Below, piece by piece: positions 1 to 10,789 of a stretch of DNA of 64,000 nt. The notes under the pieces are model-generated. The model was not told the DNA's origin. It saw only the letters and a program-made list of their open reading frames with translations, and did no database searches. The position numbers were made by a program, and so were the translations under genes. Positions within the stretch are counted from its first letter, which is position 1; every line of letters starts with the position of its first letter. Origin of the DNA: Hemerocallis citrina (lineage: Eukaryota > Streptophyta > Magnoliopsida > Asparagales > Asphodelaceae); contig CM030363.1 in assembly GCA_017893485.1 (NCBI GenBank), forward strand, positions 108,805,073 to 108,869,072, written 5' to 3'.

Positions 1-112
1 AGTCGCTTACATTTAAATCTCTAGACTCAAACACACACTCTAATATCCACTACTAGGGTGCCGTTCCTTATAAATTTGTACAAGTGTGGAAAGCGTGACT
101 CTGATACCACTC
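1..112 (-). other. 5' leader and primer-binding site of an edge-truncated LTR retrotransposon
   Basis: This is the internal leader of a minus-strand element whose body lies left of the window. Positions 98-109 read on the minus strand as TGGTATCAGAGT, the plant initiator-tRNA-Met type primer-binding site. Three bases separate it from the LTR starting at 113. No coding sequence is visible. Confidence 0.75.
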
Positions 113-1705
113 TGTAATGCCCCGAATCCCAAATACACTGAATTCGAGATGTTCTACAGGATCTTTCCGCTTCCTTTAGTACAATTTTACAAGGAAATTT
201 GAACTTTTCACTTTACATCAGAGTTTACATGATTACATTACACTTTACATTGCACAGCGGAAGTAAACTTTACAACAATGAAACAAATGTACAACAACAT
301 TGAATAATCTTTAAGCATTTGTTCCTCTTTAATTTGTATCAAGCCATTTACCTGCATATAAGACTGTGGGTACGTCAGTTTATTCAACCGACGATCAACA
401 TATAAGACTGTGGGTACGGCCATCCTCTCTATGCTGGAAATAGTATAACTTGTTTTCCATATTTAGCAAACATAAACTTGTCACATATCAAACTAAAGGG
501 ACTACCCTATTGATGTCGTGTTGTGATTGTGCACTTAGTCCTTAATGCATTTATTTATATTTCATGACACTAATGCGCACTGGTTTGGATTCTATGCATC
601 CCATACTACATAGGTCCGAGGGCAAGCCCTTAATCGTTCTTCATCTTTGTAGGGTGCAATCCTTCGCCATGACTTAATCTACTACTGTAATTACGGTAGG
701 TATCTTAGATGATCTATGAGTACAAGCACGTGTACAGAAAATCCTGGAGGGGAATCCCACGTCATGTCACGATGCATCGTGAAGACAGCCTGTGGCAATT
801 CAGCCTCCTTCATGGCACACGATCCTCTTGCAGTCACCAAACATCCCACAAGCGTCGCCACCGGGACGATAATTCTGGAGTAGTGCCCACGCCATGTCTT
901 GACGCATCAAGCAGGCAGCCTGTGGATCACTCTCACACCACCAATCCGATGGCCCTCATACTCGTATTTTTCTCCTACTTTCATCACGTCTCCACTATGT
1001 ACTAATCCTTAGTTTTTATCAAAATCATGAACAAAAATCAAAGCTCTAGAGTTAGCCTCTCTACTAAACCGGACTTATTCATTCGTTCAAACATAACCAA
1101 CCTTGGTCTTTCTTTTAAATTTTCATTTCATTTATTTCCAATGCCGGGGGAGACTTAGCTACTCCTTTTGTTTCAATTTTCAATTCACAATTTGCAAAAT
1201 GAGCATTTCCAACTCATAAATTCATTTGTTGATTTATCATACTCAAAAGTATTTCTCTTTTCAATCATGATTTCTAATTCGTTCAAATAGTCCATAACTA
1301 TACATGAAATTCAACTATCCATCATGTAACTCATGAAATGTTATTTTCACATAAAAACCCACATCACCAATTATTCAATCAAAGGTGAACATTTACGCTT
1401 CATAATTTCCACACTATTCTCAAATGAGAATAATTTGCATCACATCACACAATATAATTTCTTTTTGCCAAATTAATTTTCTAATCCTTCATTTCAAGTT
1501 ATTTTTGCAAGATATAACTCTACAAAAATATAAATATAGAACCATAGTTCTATTCACACATTTTATTCTCAAATCATGTTTCATTTCATGCAAATACTCC
1601 CCAAATTATTTTTCTTAAGTCCTATGTATTTTTAGAAGAATAGTCATATTTTTTTCCATAATTTTTTTGATCACTAAAACATCCAAAAAAAACATTTTTC
1701 ATAAC

Positions 1706-1933
1706 TGCCGTAGCCAAGGGTCGAACCCAGGACCACAGAGAACACAGCCGAAGGCACAGGCCACTAGGTCATTTGCGCTGGCAGAATAAAGAGGCACTGA
1801 GAGTATTAAATACTCTCGGCCGCTGATTCCTATACATTTAAGAAAATTGGGAAACAAAATGTGTGCCACAGGGATTCGAACCAGCCATCGCAGGGAACCC
1901 AATGCACGCTCTGACCACTTGAGCTACGTGCTC
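1706..1933 (-). repeat. Two tandem tRNA-like modules, possible tRNA-derived SINE
   Basis: On the minus strand there are two tRNA-like units in the same direction. The first (1933 to about 1861) has an A-box-like TAGCTCAAGTGG with a GCTC/GAGC D-stem and a B box GGTTCGAATCC. The second (1783 to 1706) has GACCTAGTGG, a B box GGTTCGACCC and a TGCC/GGCA terminal pairing. About 77 bp lie between them, including a hairpin with arms GAGAGTATT/AATACTCTC. Neither folds into a complete cloverleaf: acceptor or anticodon stems are imperfect. They look like polymerase III promoters of a tRNA-derived element inside LTR1 rather than functional tRNA genes. Confidence 0.55.
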
Positions 1934-2855
1934 AGGTTGTCAAAGTACAACTTAAATTATTTTTAAACCAATTTTCTCTGTTGTTAAAACGTTCCGATGT
2001 TCAACTAGCCCTCATTTCATTTTACTTTCATGAAAATTACTGTAAAATTCCAGATTGATCATTTCTTGTCTAATTTACATATCAGTATGAAACAAATAAT
2101 TTTTTTCAACAATTAAAACATATTTTCATACAATTAATTCGAATTCTACATTATAACTACAACATTCTTTATTTCGACATTTATTAACAACTAATACCAC
2201 TAATCCCTTTATTAGCAAACTAAGGATTAATTCTCTGTTTTTAACCCTTTATCATACAAACAAATCTATAACTAAATTCATTTATTTCAATATCACATAA
2301 TGATCCATTTATTCACATGAAGTAGCATTGCCAATCTACTAACTTTGTGTATATAATTTGTGACGTAGATAATGAGACCTTCTTTAACAAACCATGGTTA
2401 TAATTAATCCATACAAACTTAGATTTTTACTAATCAAACCACATACAATTTGCACACCCACATTCCAATCAATTCATAGGTCAATGTCCAATTAAAAGTG
2501 TACTCTTATTAATATTTTTCATGCCTCATTCATTCAATTTAATCTAGCATGCATCCCTAATTGGAATATAGAAAATTTACCCACCATAATTTGGAGAGAA
2601 AAATACAATTTAGCAACCTCCTAGACGAATGTCCTTGCAACGAGAGTGCTCCTCCTCCTTGAACACGTGCACGCAAGCCTCCCAAGCACCCAACCGAGAG
2701 CTCCCTCTTGATGAATGCCGGCCCTTCTTTTCTCCTTGATGTTGCCACACTCTCTCAATCTTTTAACTCACAAAATCACTACTAGATAATATAATTTAGA
2801 CTATAGGTTTGGAGGGATTAATAAGCACAAGAATAACTAGCCATGGGGGGGGGGG

Positions 2856-2864
2856 TATTTATAC
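2856..2864 (-). promoter_or_regulatory. Likely TATA box of LTR1
   Basis: The minus strand reads GTATAAATA followed by a C-run, near the start of U3-R on the minus strand. The solo LTR at 33906-42191 has the same GTATAAATACCC arrangement at its matching position (36264-36272), which supports a conserved promoter. Confidence 0.5.
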
Positions 2865-2977
2865 TAAAAATCAAAGAGAATGGAGGGCTAGGATCAAGTA
2901 GTTGGTTATAAGATGGAGGGCTAGGATGAAAGTAGGATCAAATAATTTTTCATTAAATGAAAAATTAGGGCATTACA

Positions 2978-4640
2978 AACTGCACTTGAGCGCCTCCTCA
3001 AACCGCCACCGGTTGATGTCCCTGCCATCATCCCGATGCAGTTTCGCTGCATCGCCTTCACCAATCACCGGCGACCTCCTCCACCGAGGCCTCACCATCC
3101 CGACATCTTCCCGAAGCACCTTGCCGCCGCCCCTTCTCATCGCCAATGTCGCGACCACCACAATCAGCACCGACTAATCACACCGCCAGCACCGCCACTG
3201 CACCATCCCGACTTCCCTCGAACTGCAGCCACTTTCAAATTTCCACCCTACCACTGATGCTCCTATCGCAGCCATCACCACTGCCATTGATCCGCGACTA
3301 CCATCTCTCGCTGCTTCCACCACCACACTGCAGCCACCCGATGCCTCAGTTGCTGTCATTGCCCCTACCTCTACCTTTGTCACCCCCATCTTTCTGCCGC
3401 TGCCTTCATCCACCGCAGTGCCACCCCGAGGCCACCTTGCTCACACTTGCTTATTGTCATGAGCTGCTGCCATCATCTTCGCTGTTGATATTGCTGCCCC
3501 GACGCCAATGTTTGTGTGTTGCTTCCAGTGTGAACTTGTTGCATTCTATTTGTCGTCACTTGCTTGCTCTCATTCTTACTGCCGTGGACTTTTGTCATTG
3601 AGATTCTCTTCTCGTTGTTGTTTTGATCACATTCATCACCGTCGTTAAGGCAAGCATCTCTTAAACTCAATTTATTGTTCTAGTTCAATAAAACTTTTAT
3701 TGAAATCCGGCAACTTGTTATTAAATTGAATATCGTATCTAATTGAATTCCATTATTGATTCATTATTTTTCTTATAGTACCATGTTATTGATTCATAGT
3801 CTTCTTATCGTGCAATTGTTATTGATTAAAACTTGAACCATTAATTTATGGTATTATTGAACATTCAACTTTACCGCCCTATAATTGTTTGACCTCGTCT
3901 GAGGTTTCGACCCAGTTTCTGACAATAAAGTTTAGAACTTTGTACATAGAAATTGTAGTACACTGAGTCTTGAATCCAGAACATCTTACAGATTCTCAAT
4001 CTGATTTATAGATTGTAAGTTGTACTGTCATGTTATAATTTCTAGAACCGAGACTATGCACGAAACCCGTAAAGAACTGATTGATCAACCTAGCTACTAT
4101 AACTGTAATATAACGTGTGAATATGCATTGGAACCAGTAGATAGTCTATTTTCTAGAGTCTCAGGCAAAATCGGATTTGCGTTCCCATGGAAGCGGGAAA
4201 GTGAATTTGAGTACCAATAGGTGCTGTTGTCCAGAACTTGCATTGTTATGTTTTTGCATATAGACCCATTATTTTCTGTATTTAATGAATTGAACTATGT
4301 ATATTTTATGTATTGCATTGCCATGATATCTTCGTGATATTGTATTAATACTACCGTTTTCATCGATTGTACCCATTGCATGTTCATGAATAATTACTGT
4401 AAAAGAATAATAAGCCAGGGTAATAAGGGTTGACTTAGTAGTGGACAATATAGGAAAGTGTACTCGGAAGGGGGCCCATGTTTCCCATGTTACATGTTTA
4501 CCAATTAAGTATATCGATCAAGTTACCGATCAAGTTTATCGATCAAGTTACCGATCAAGTTTATCGACCAAGTTTATCGATCAAGTTACCGTTCATGTTC
4601 ACCGATCACTAATTATAGTCATGAGAAGACCCGAGTATAT
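2978..4640. other. Unassigned segment, probable flank or leader of the Tat-like element
   Basis: The segment lies between LTR1 and Copia-A. Positions 2990-3600 are clearly GC-richer and rich in CACC/GCC runs, with several overlapping open frames (for example 3146-3601 plus, 151 codons). The predicted peptides are Pro/Ser/His/Leu-rich low-complexity products and match no family I recognise. The rest is AT-rich and without coding signal. The sequence resumes at 12062 after Copia-A, so it was one stretch before that insertion. It may be LTR or leader of the Tat-like element whose gag starts near 13200. Confidence 0.3.
4511..4605. repeat. Short tandem repeat of TATCGATCAAGTTACCGATC type
   Basis: About four imperfect units alternate TATCGATCAAGTT and ACCGATCAAGTT. 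A related degenerate TATCGA/GATTATTGA texture recurs on the other side of Copia-A at about 12230-12560. This supports the view that both flanks belonged to one low-complexity stretch. Confidence 0.7.
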
Positions 4641-5912
4641 TGATAGAACTGCGATGAGTCCCAGGACCACGGATTGGTGTGCGTATCGATCATAAAAGCT
4701 TAACAGATTTAATACGTTATCTAACCCTTTATAGCGGAATCTAGGGTTCACGAATTATACCTGCGATGAGAAAAAGACGATAGTTTCTAGCAACCTCGAG
4801 CCGTCAGCGACCCCAAGATCTTTTACACGTATTCCTTCCTCGGGTTGGACGTCGGGTGGGCGACGGTCTCCCAACCTTTCTTCTCCTTGGCTGACATCTC
4901 TTTCTCTCCTTACGTGAATCATGAATTTAGAGAAAACTTCTTATCTCTGATAATAATATGACGGCCAGAGAATAGAGGATATATATATAAGGCTACGGCA
5001 GGGACCACGAGGAGAAATTAGGGTTAGGTCTCCTAACGAATCTGGGTATCCCGTGTTCAGCCCGAACACACAACCCAGGCCCATTAACAATAACTTGGTC
5101 CACTAAAGAGCTATTGTTGCACTACCTTCCTAATCCCAAATTATATTTATGGGCTCCTTTTATTATATGCTCGTTCAGCTCCCCATGTTAAGATATCGAA
5201 TGTCCGTCGATTGAATTGAGTTACTGACAACTATATTGATCAACATCTTTTATCTTTAAGTAGTACCACTCAACTTTATTTGTCATGTCGGATGTAATCC
5301 ACCTGCAGGGTTTACATGACAATCCTTATGAGCTCCTTAAGGGGACATCATCAACTCGACGCATCGGGACATGGATTCCTTTTACAATCAACAGCCCATC
5401 ATACATACAATGCTATTACCCAATTAATAGAGGTTGTTGATCCATAATGAATCTCACTCTTTTATGAGTCAAAGTAATGCACACTGCATATACATGTCTG
5501 TTATTATATCTGGATTAAGAGCATAAGCATCCATAATAACAGAGGTATTTGTTCTCTTTTGTAGTCAGTACAAAGAGAACAACCTCAAGTAGTCCTGTTC
5601 AATACACACAAAGTGTACTAGTGTAAACCTATAGTCAAGATAGACTAATACCAGATTACACTACAACCTTTCCAATGGATTGTTCAAGTCCGTCTAGGTT
5701 GTGAACTATTTATATATTCCATAGGGAACTGATAATATGATCTTCTGTGTGTCACCTCACACCATATTATCATCCTTATAGAATATCAGATACTTGCATT
5801 AATATTATAATAAACACAATATGCAAACATATGCCCATATGATTCTCATTCAAAAAAAAAAATGGAAATAAAGTTAATACAAAAGTGATGCTTTCAGTAT
5901 ATAACCCTAACA
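4641..5912 (-). repeat. Copia-A 3' LTR
   Basis: The LTR begins TGATAGAACTGCG and ends ATAACCCTAACA on the plus strand, so on the sense (minus) strand it starts TGTTAGGG. Its length equals the partner at 10790-12061 and it is followed on the plus side by a polypurine tract. A TATA-like run lies at 4979-4991, reading TTATATATATAT on the minus strand. Confidence 0.95.
4979..4991 (-). promoter_or_regulatory. TATA-like box in the Copia-A 3' LTR
   Basis: The minus strand reads TTATATATATAT within the LTR. The 5' LTR has the matching run at 11132-11139, slightly shortened by a substitution. Confidence 0.45.
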
Positions 5913-5976
5913 ATCTCTCACTTATACTCAAAGCATTGCTTTTCGGTATACTGTTACAAATCTCCCACTTATACTT
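5913..5976 (-). other. Polypurine tract of Copia-A, present as two copies
   Basis: Next to the LTR (5913-5926) the minus strand reads TATAAGTGAGAGAT, then TGTTAGGG of the LTR. About 45 bp upstream a second copy reads TATAAGTGGGAGAT (around 5959-5972), followed by TTGTAACAGTATACCG, which resembles a decayed LTR start. The block from the tract into the LTR thus appears duplicated. A polypurine tract primes plus-strand DNA synthesis. Confidence 0.65.
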
Positions 5977-7031
5977 AAAGCCATGCTGCTACGCATCTGA
6001 CTCCCATTCCCTCAACATGACTATCAAAATCCATAGCTGGTAAGCTCTTAGTAAAGGGATCAGCTAGGTTGTATACCCCAAGGCAACTAAACTATATGCC
6101 TGGTAAACTAGCATGTAATCTTTAGTCCTTTTCAGGTACTTCAAAATATGCTTTACGGCAGTCCAGTGCTCTTGTCCCGGGTTAGACTGATATCTGCTAA
6201 CCATGCCAACGGCAAAGCAGATATCTGGTCTCGTACATAGCATTGCATACATTAAGCTTCCTACTGCTGAAGCATAAGGAACTGCTTTCATGTTCTCTAT
6301 CTCTTTAGGTGTCCTCGGACACTGCTCCTATGATAGGGCAATTCCATGCCTAAAAGGTAAGAAACCTTTCTTAGAATTTTGCATGCTAAAATGAGTTAGT
6401 ATAATATCGATATAGGAAGCTTGGGACAAGCCCAACATCCTTTTCTTGCGATCTCGTAGAACTTTGATCCCAAGGATGTGACCTACTTCTCCCAAGTCCT
6501 TCATATCAAACTGTTTGGATAACACCTTACGTTAGATAATACCTTCACATTGTTTCCAATGAGTAAGATGTCATCCACGTAAAGTACTAGGAATACCACT
6601 ACGTTTCCGTCACACTTTTTGTATACACACGATTCATCTTGACATTGATCAAATCCATAGAATTTTATCACCTGATCAAAACATATGTTCCAAGATTTGG
6701 AAGCTTGCTTAAGTCCATAAATGGACTTCTTGAGCTTACAAATAAGATGCTCTTGGCCCTTTTTAATGAAACCGTCTGGTTGCTTCATATAGATGTCTTC
6801 CTCAAGACTTCCATTAAGGAAAGCTGTCTTGACATCCATTTGCCAAATCTCATAATCAAGATGAGCTGCAATAGATAAAAGAATCCGGATAGACTTAAGC
6901 ATGGCTACTGGCGAAAAAGTTTCCTCATAATCGATACCCTCTCTTTGAGTAAAACCCTTTGCAACATGCCGAGCTTTAAAGGTTTCAACCTTACCGTCTG
7001 ATCCTCTTTTTCTCTTATAGACCCACTTGCA
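5975..7031 (-). pseudogene. Copia-A reverse transcriptase and truncated RNase H
   Basis: RT is recognisable in the frame at 6501-6902, with the palm start (DVKTAFLNG near residues 23-31), YGLKQA, and an intact YVDD at residues 108-111. The frame breaks near 6520. RT continues at 6328-6525, stops, and resumes at 6064-6291 with the connection segment (TRPDICFAVG). RNase H is almost entirely missing: after the expected start of the domain the sequence jumps near 6066-6075 to the extreme C-terminal tail (ADPFTK motif), which ends at a TAA at 5975-5977. An internal deletion of several hundred bases is inferred from the usual length of the domain. Confidence 0.85.
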
Positions 7032-7451
7032 TCAAATGGCTTTTACACCAATAGGTGGTTCTACAAGCTCCCAGACTTGATTAGAATCCATAGATTCTAT
7101 TTCAGATATCATTGCTTTTTGCCAAGACTCTGCATCTTTATCTTGGAGTGCTTCATTGTAGGTACAGGGATCATAATCTTGTTCCTCTGGGACAAAGTCT
7201 GACGACTCTCCCAAGAACATATATCTATCAGGTTGTATCACAACCCTCCCACTACGACGAGGCACTATCGATTGTGGTGTAACATTTGTGACACGTTGTG
7301 CAGTTACTGGTGGTACATCCTGTTGTACTGTTGGTACTGAAGTATTTGGTGTCTCACCTCTCAGTTCTTTTAGAACAGCTCTACTTATGGGTTTATGGTT
7401 CATCACATAGTCTTCTTCTAAGAATCGAGCATTGGTGCGAACAATGACCTT
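7032..7451 (-). pseudogene. Copia-A integrase-RT linker
   Basis: The open frame at 7032-7406 encodes the variable region between integrase and RT. It contains RRSGR, as in the linker of plant Copia proteins, then the conserved start of RT_2 (ALQDKDAESW, ending PIGVKAI). It is bounded by in-frame stops on both sides, a TAG at about 7452 after PKD and a TGA at about 7032 before CKWVYKRK. Both stops lie where the polyprotein should read through, so they look like single-base nonsense changes. Confidence 0.8.
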
Positions 7452-9023
7452 CTAATCCTTAGGACTATAAAATAAACCTCCTTTCGTTACTCTTGGATAG
7501 CCTACAAACAAGCGTACTTCTGTACGAGATTCTAACTTATCGGCTTTTCCATTCAGCACGTGTGCTGGACTACCCCAAATCCGAACATGTTTCAGACTAG
7601 GCTTACGCCCAGTCCACAGTTCTGTGGGAGTAATTGGTACTGACTTAGAAGGAACCAAGTTCAAAATATAAGCTGCAGTTTCTAAGGCATATCCCCAAAA
7701 CGAATCTGGTAAATCTGAATAACTCATCATTGATCTAACCATCTCCATAAGAGTCCTATTCCTTCTTTCTGCTACACCATTCTGTTGGGGTGTTCCAGGT
7801 GCTGATAATTGGGATGTAATCCCAGCCTCTGACAAATAGTCCCTAAACTCCCCAAAGAGATACTCGCCACCACGATCTGAACGTAATGACTTGATACATT
7901 TTCCATGACATTTCTCCGTTTCTGCCTTGTACTCTTTGAATTTCTCAAAGCACTCAGACTTACGGCGCATCAAATAAATATATCCATACCTTGAATAATC
8001 ATCAGTAAATGTGACAAAATATTCAAAGCCACCTCTAGCCTGGAAAGTCATGGGCCCACACAAATCAGAATGAACCAATTCCAACACATCTTTGGCCCTA
8101 TACCCCTTTGCCTTGAAAGGCCTTTTGGTCATTTTACCTACCAAGCAGGATTCACAGACTGGTAGTGCCTCTACTTCCAATGAACTCAAAGGTCCATCTT
8201 TAACCAGTCTTTGAATCCTTCTTAGGTTAACATGCCCCAATCGCAAGTGCCAAAGATATATTTGGTTCATACAAGAAGGTTCTTTTCTCTTATTTATGTT
8301 AGAAAACATATTATTCATTTCCATAAGTTGCATCGTGGGCGAAATAGGATTAATGACATATAGATTATCAACCAATGCACCAGAACAGATAAAATGCTTA
8401 TTTTTTCTAATAACAATATTGTCATTAAAATAAACTGAATATCCATCTTTAACTAGCATGGAAACAGAAATTAAATTCCTTCTAAGTGAAGGTGCATAAA
8501 GACAATCTCTCAATGTCAAAGACTTATTTCTACCAAAAGATAAAATAATATTTCCTATTGCAACGGCCGCTACTCTTGTAGCGTCACCCATAAACAAGCA
8601 TATCTCTCCATCACTGACCCGTCTGGTTTCCTGGAACCCCTGCAATGTATTGCAGACATGATTAGTGGCTCCTGTATCTACACACCAGGTGCCGGTAAAT
8701 AACACCGCTAAACATGTTTCAACAACTAGTAAATGAGATATACCTTCTTTGTTCTCTTGTTTGAGAAGTGGACAGTCAGTCTTCCAATGTCCTGACCCTT
8801 TGCACTTGAAACACTTGCCTTTCGGCTTTTTCACAGCACCTTGAGGTCCCATGCCCTTCTTTGCTGAGTTTACTTGTTTCTGAACTTTCTTCTTCTTACC
8901 ACCTTTCGGCTTAGAAGTAGAGTCCTTTTCAGTCACATTAACATGGGCATTCTGCTTGAAGAGAGCTTCAGCATCCTGTAGTTCTTTTGCAAGTTCTGCC
9001 AAACTATACAACCTTTTGTTCAT
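7452..9023 (-). pseudogene. Copia-A gag C-terminus, CCHC knuckle, protease and integrase
   Basis: This is the best-kept segment, 523 codons without a stop. Visible in order are a Lys-rich linker, a nucleocapsid knuckle C-x2-C-x4-H-x4-C at residues 71-84, the aspartic protease centre VDTGAT (Asp116), the integrase HHCC zinc site (His259, His264, Cys290, Cys293), and the DD35E core with Asp320, Asp383 and Glu419. The last two residues are separated by 35. Integrase would insert the cDNA and protease would cut the polyprotein. The first codon here is not a true start: it follows a stop (TAA) that interrupts gag just upstream at about 9027. Confidence 0.9.
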
Positions 9024-9571
9024 GTTTTAATTAAGGCAAAACGAGTCAAAATTTTTAGGCAGAGTCTCGAGAATGATATCGACCTGGGTTTCCCCATCGA
9101 TTTCAGCACCAAGGATCTCCATCTCATTTAAATGACCCATCATCTTGAGAACATGATCCCTTACTGGTGTCCCTTCAGCCATAGATGCTCTCATCAAACT
9201 CTTCATGGAAAATTGCCTAGCTGCTCTACTCTGATTTTCGAAGAGTTCCTTAAGGTTGTACATCATATCATAAGCTGTGGGCATGGCCTGATGCTGATGC
9301 TGCAGTACATTTGACATAGATGCCAAAATGTAACACCGCGCCATCTCATCTGCCTTTTCCACTTCTTATAAGCCTCTTTGACCTCTTCATCAAAGTTAGC
9401 ATCAGGCTTAGGTGGGCATTCCTCATTGAGTACAAATTTGTACTCTTCAGTAGTTAAGACAATATCCAAGTTACGTTTCCAGTCAATATAATTAGGTCCA
9501 GTAAGTTTGTTTTCTTTAATAATCACCATAAGTGGACTGAAAGAACCCATTTTTGAAATCCTGAGAATCAC
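9024..9571 (-). pseudogene. Copia-A gag N-terminus
   Basis: The frame at 9263-9571 starts near the gag N-terminus (residues LTGPNYIDWKRNLDIVL, typical of plant Copia UBN2/gag proteins). A frameshift in the region 9263-9362 moves the reading to the frame at 9027-9362, which continues the gag core (DHVLKMM, LGAEID, ILETLPKNFDSF). It then hits TAA at about 9027. Gag would form the virus-like particle. The start ATG at about 9553 (MGSF) is more likely than 9571, because plant Copia gag usually begins shortly before this motif. Confidence 0.8.
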
Positions 9572-10789
9572 ATAAAAAAAATTATGTAGGGCAAAACTTT
9601 TTGAATTAATTAAATATTGATTCCCTCAAAACAATAAAAAAAAATTCACCAACACCTTAAACACCATGAATTTAGCATGCCACGATAGTGTGGACGTATA
9701 CAAATTCAATATTTGTTCAAGTAGGTTTTTCCTATTAATTTTACTATCATGTCAACACAACTTTATGACAAATAAAATTAATCTATTGGTCTCTGGTCCT
9801 ACAAATAATAGCAGTGACTCCGATGGGGAGGATACCATTATTTGTATCTAAGTGTATACCATTGCTTAATACTAAGTCCATTATCTTGTATTGAGTTCCT
9901 TCAGATGGAGAAGTGAACACATACTAGGTAACTTTCTACAATTATCCCTAAGGAAGTTTGTACTGGTGATCCATAATTATAATCATCCGATATGGAGGAA
10001 AGCACTAAAGCCAACACGCAAGTATAATTATATCACCTACAAACCAGCAATGGAGACCGTGGGATTCATGTTAAATGAATTCCCTCTCCCACTTAGTTAT
10101 TTAACAATGAGGGTTTTTCTACTAGTTAATTTATGTCCATCTTGTCCATTATTAATGTGATCCTAGTTTTTCAAAAAAATCACAAAATAATAACCATGCA
10201 TAATCAGAATAAGCAATAATGGTAATAAATTTGAAAATAAATATCCAACTATTATGGCCATCTTTCCTGATTCTTCCCTGACTGTGCGAATCCCAAATCT
10301 GACCCTGCGCAGAGTTATTCGGGGCTCGACCTGCCCGGTCAGGTTGCGGGGTTAGGGGCAGCGCCCCGATTTTTTTTTATAAACGGTTTGGCTGCCGATT
10401 TCTTCATCGAAAACCATCTGTCGATCTCCGGACTGCCTAAAAACAGCATCTTCTCCGGCGTCAGAAACAGCCACCACCGCCATCACGATCGATTAAAAAA
10501 AAAAATTAAAATTACATCAATCCTATGCCTCCCGAAGGAGTTCACACATAATCTAGATTGAAAAATTAAAATTATAAGCACGATCAACCCTCGTGATATT
10601 AATTACATCCACAAAACAACAACAACACAAACAAAACATGCATTGGACCATAATAGTTGGATCTAAGATGCCTGCAAAACCGAGTTAGAACAGATCTACA
10701 TCTACCGACTATCATACAACGCAAGTTTTATTGGACAACATGGATGTAACAATCAATACGCAGATCCAAAACCTAGCTCTGATACTAAT
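9572..10789 (-). other. Copia-A leader with primer-binding site
   Basis: About 1.2 kb lies between the 5' LTR and gag. Positions 10771-10785 read on the minus strand as TAGTATCAGAGCTAGG, an initiator-tRNA-Met-type primer site, with a few bases before the LTR. No gene is recognised. A GC-rich island at about 10310-10500 and short A-runs stand out, but their role is unknown. Confidence 0.7.

Larger units (their letters stand above)
113..2977 (-). repeat. LTR1: 5' LTR of a minus-strand, probably Gypsy-type element
   Basis: The 2865 bp repeat begins TGTAATGCCCCG and ends GGGCATTACA, so its ends form a perfect 10 bp inverted repeat with TG/CA termini. It lies directly next to a primer-binding site. 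It is a diverged homologue of the solo LTR at 33906-42191, with the same opening and very similar first 200 bp, and shares a conserved block with the LTR at 28255-32162. The Gypsy assignment is inferred from LTR style only, because no coding region is in view. A 5 bp target duplication would start at 2978, but its partner is off-window. Confidence 0.85.

Noticed and set aside
1706..1933. Functional tRNA genes
   Set aside because: Stems are incomplete and no normal anticodon arm can be folded. Kept as tRNA-derived modules only.
3146..3601. 151-codon plus-strand ORF as a host gene
   Set aside because: Low-complexity Pro/Ser/Leu/His product, equally long frames on the other strand, no domain and no start context. 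Treated as compositional.
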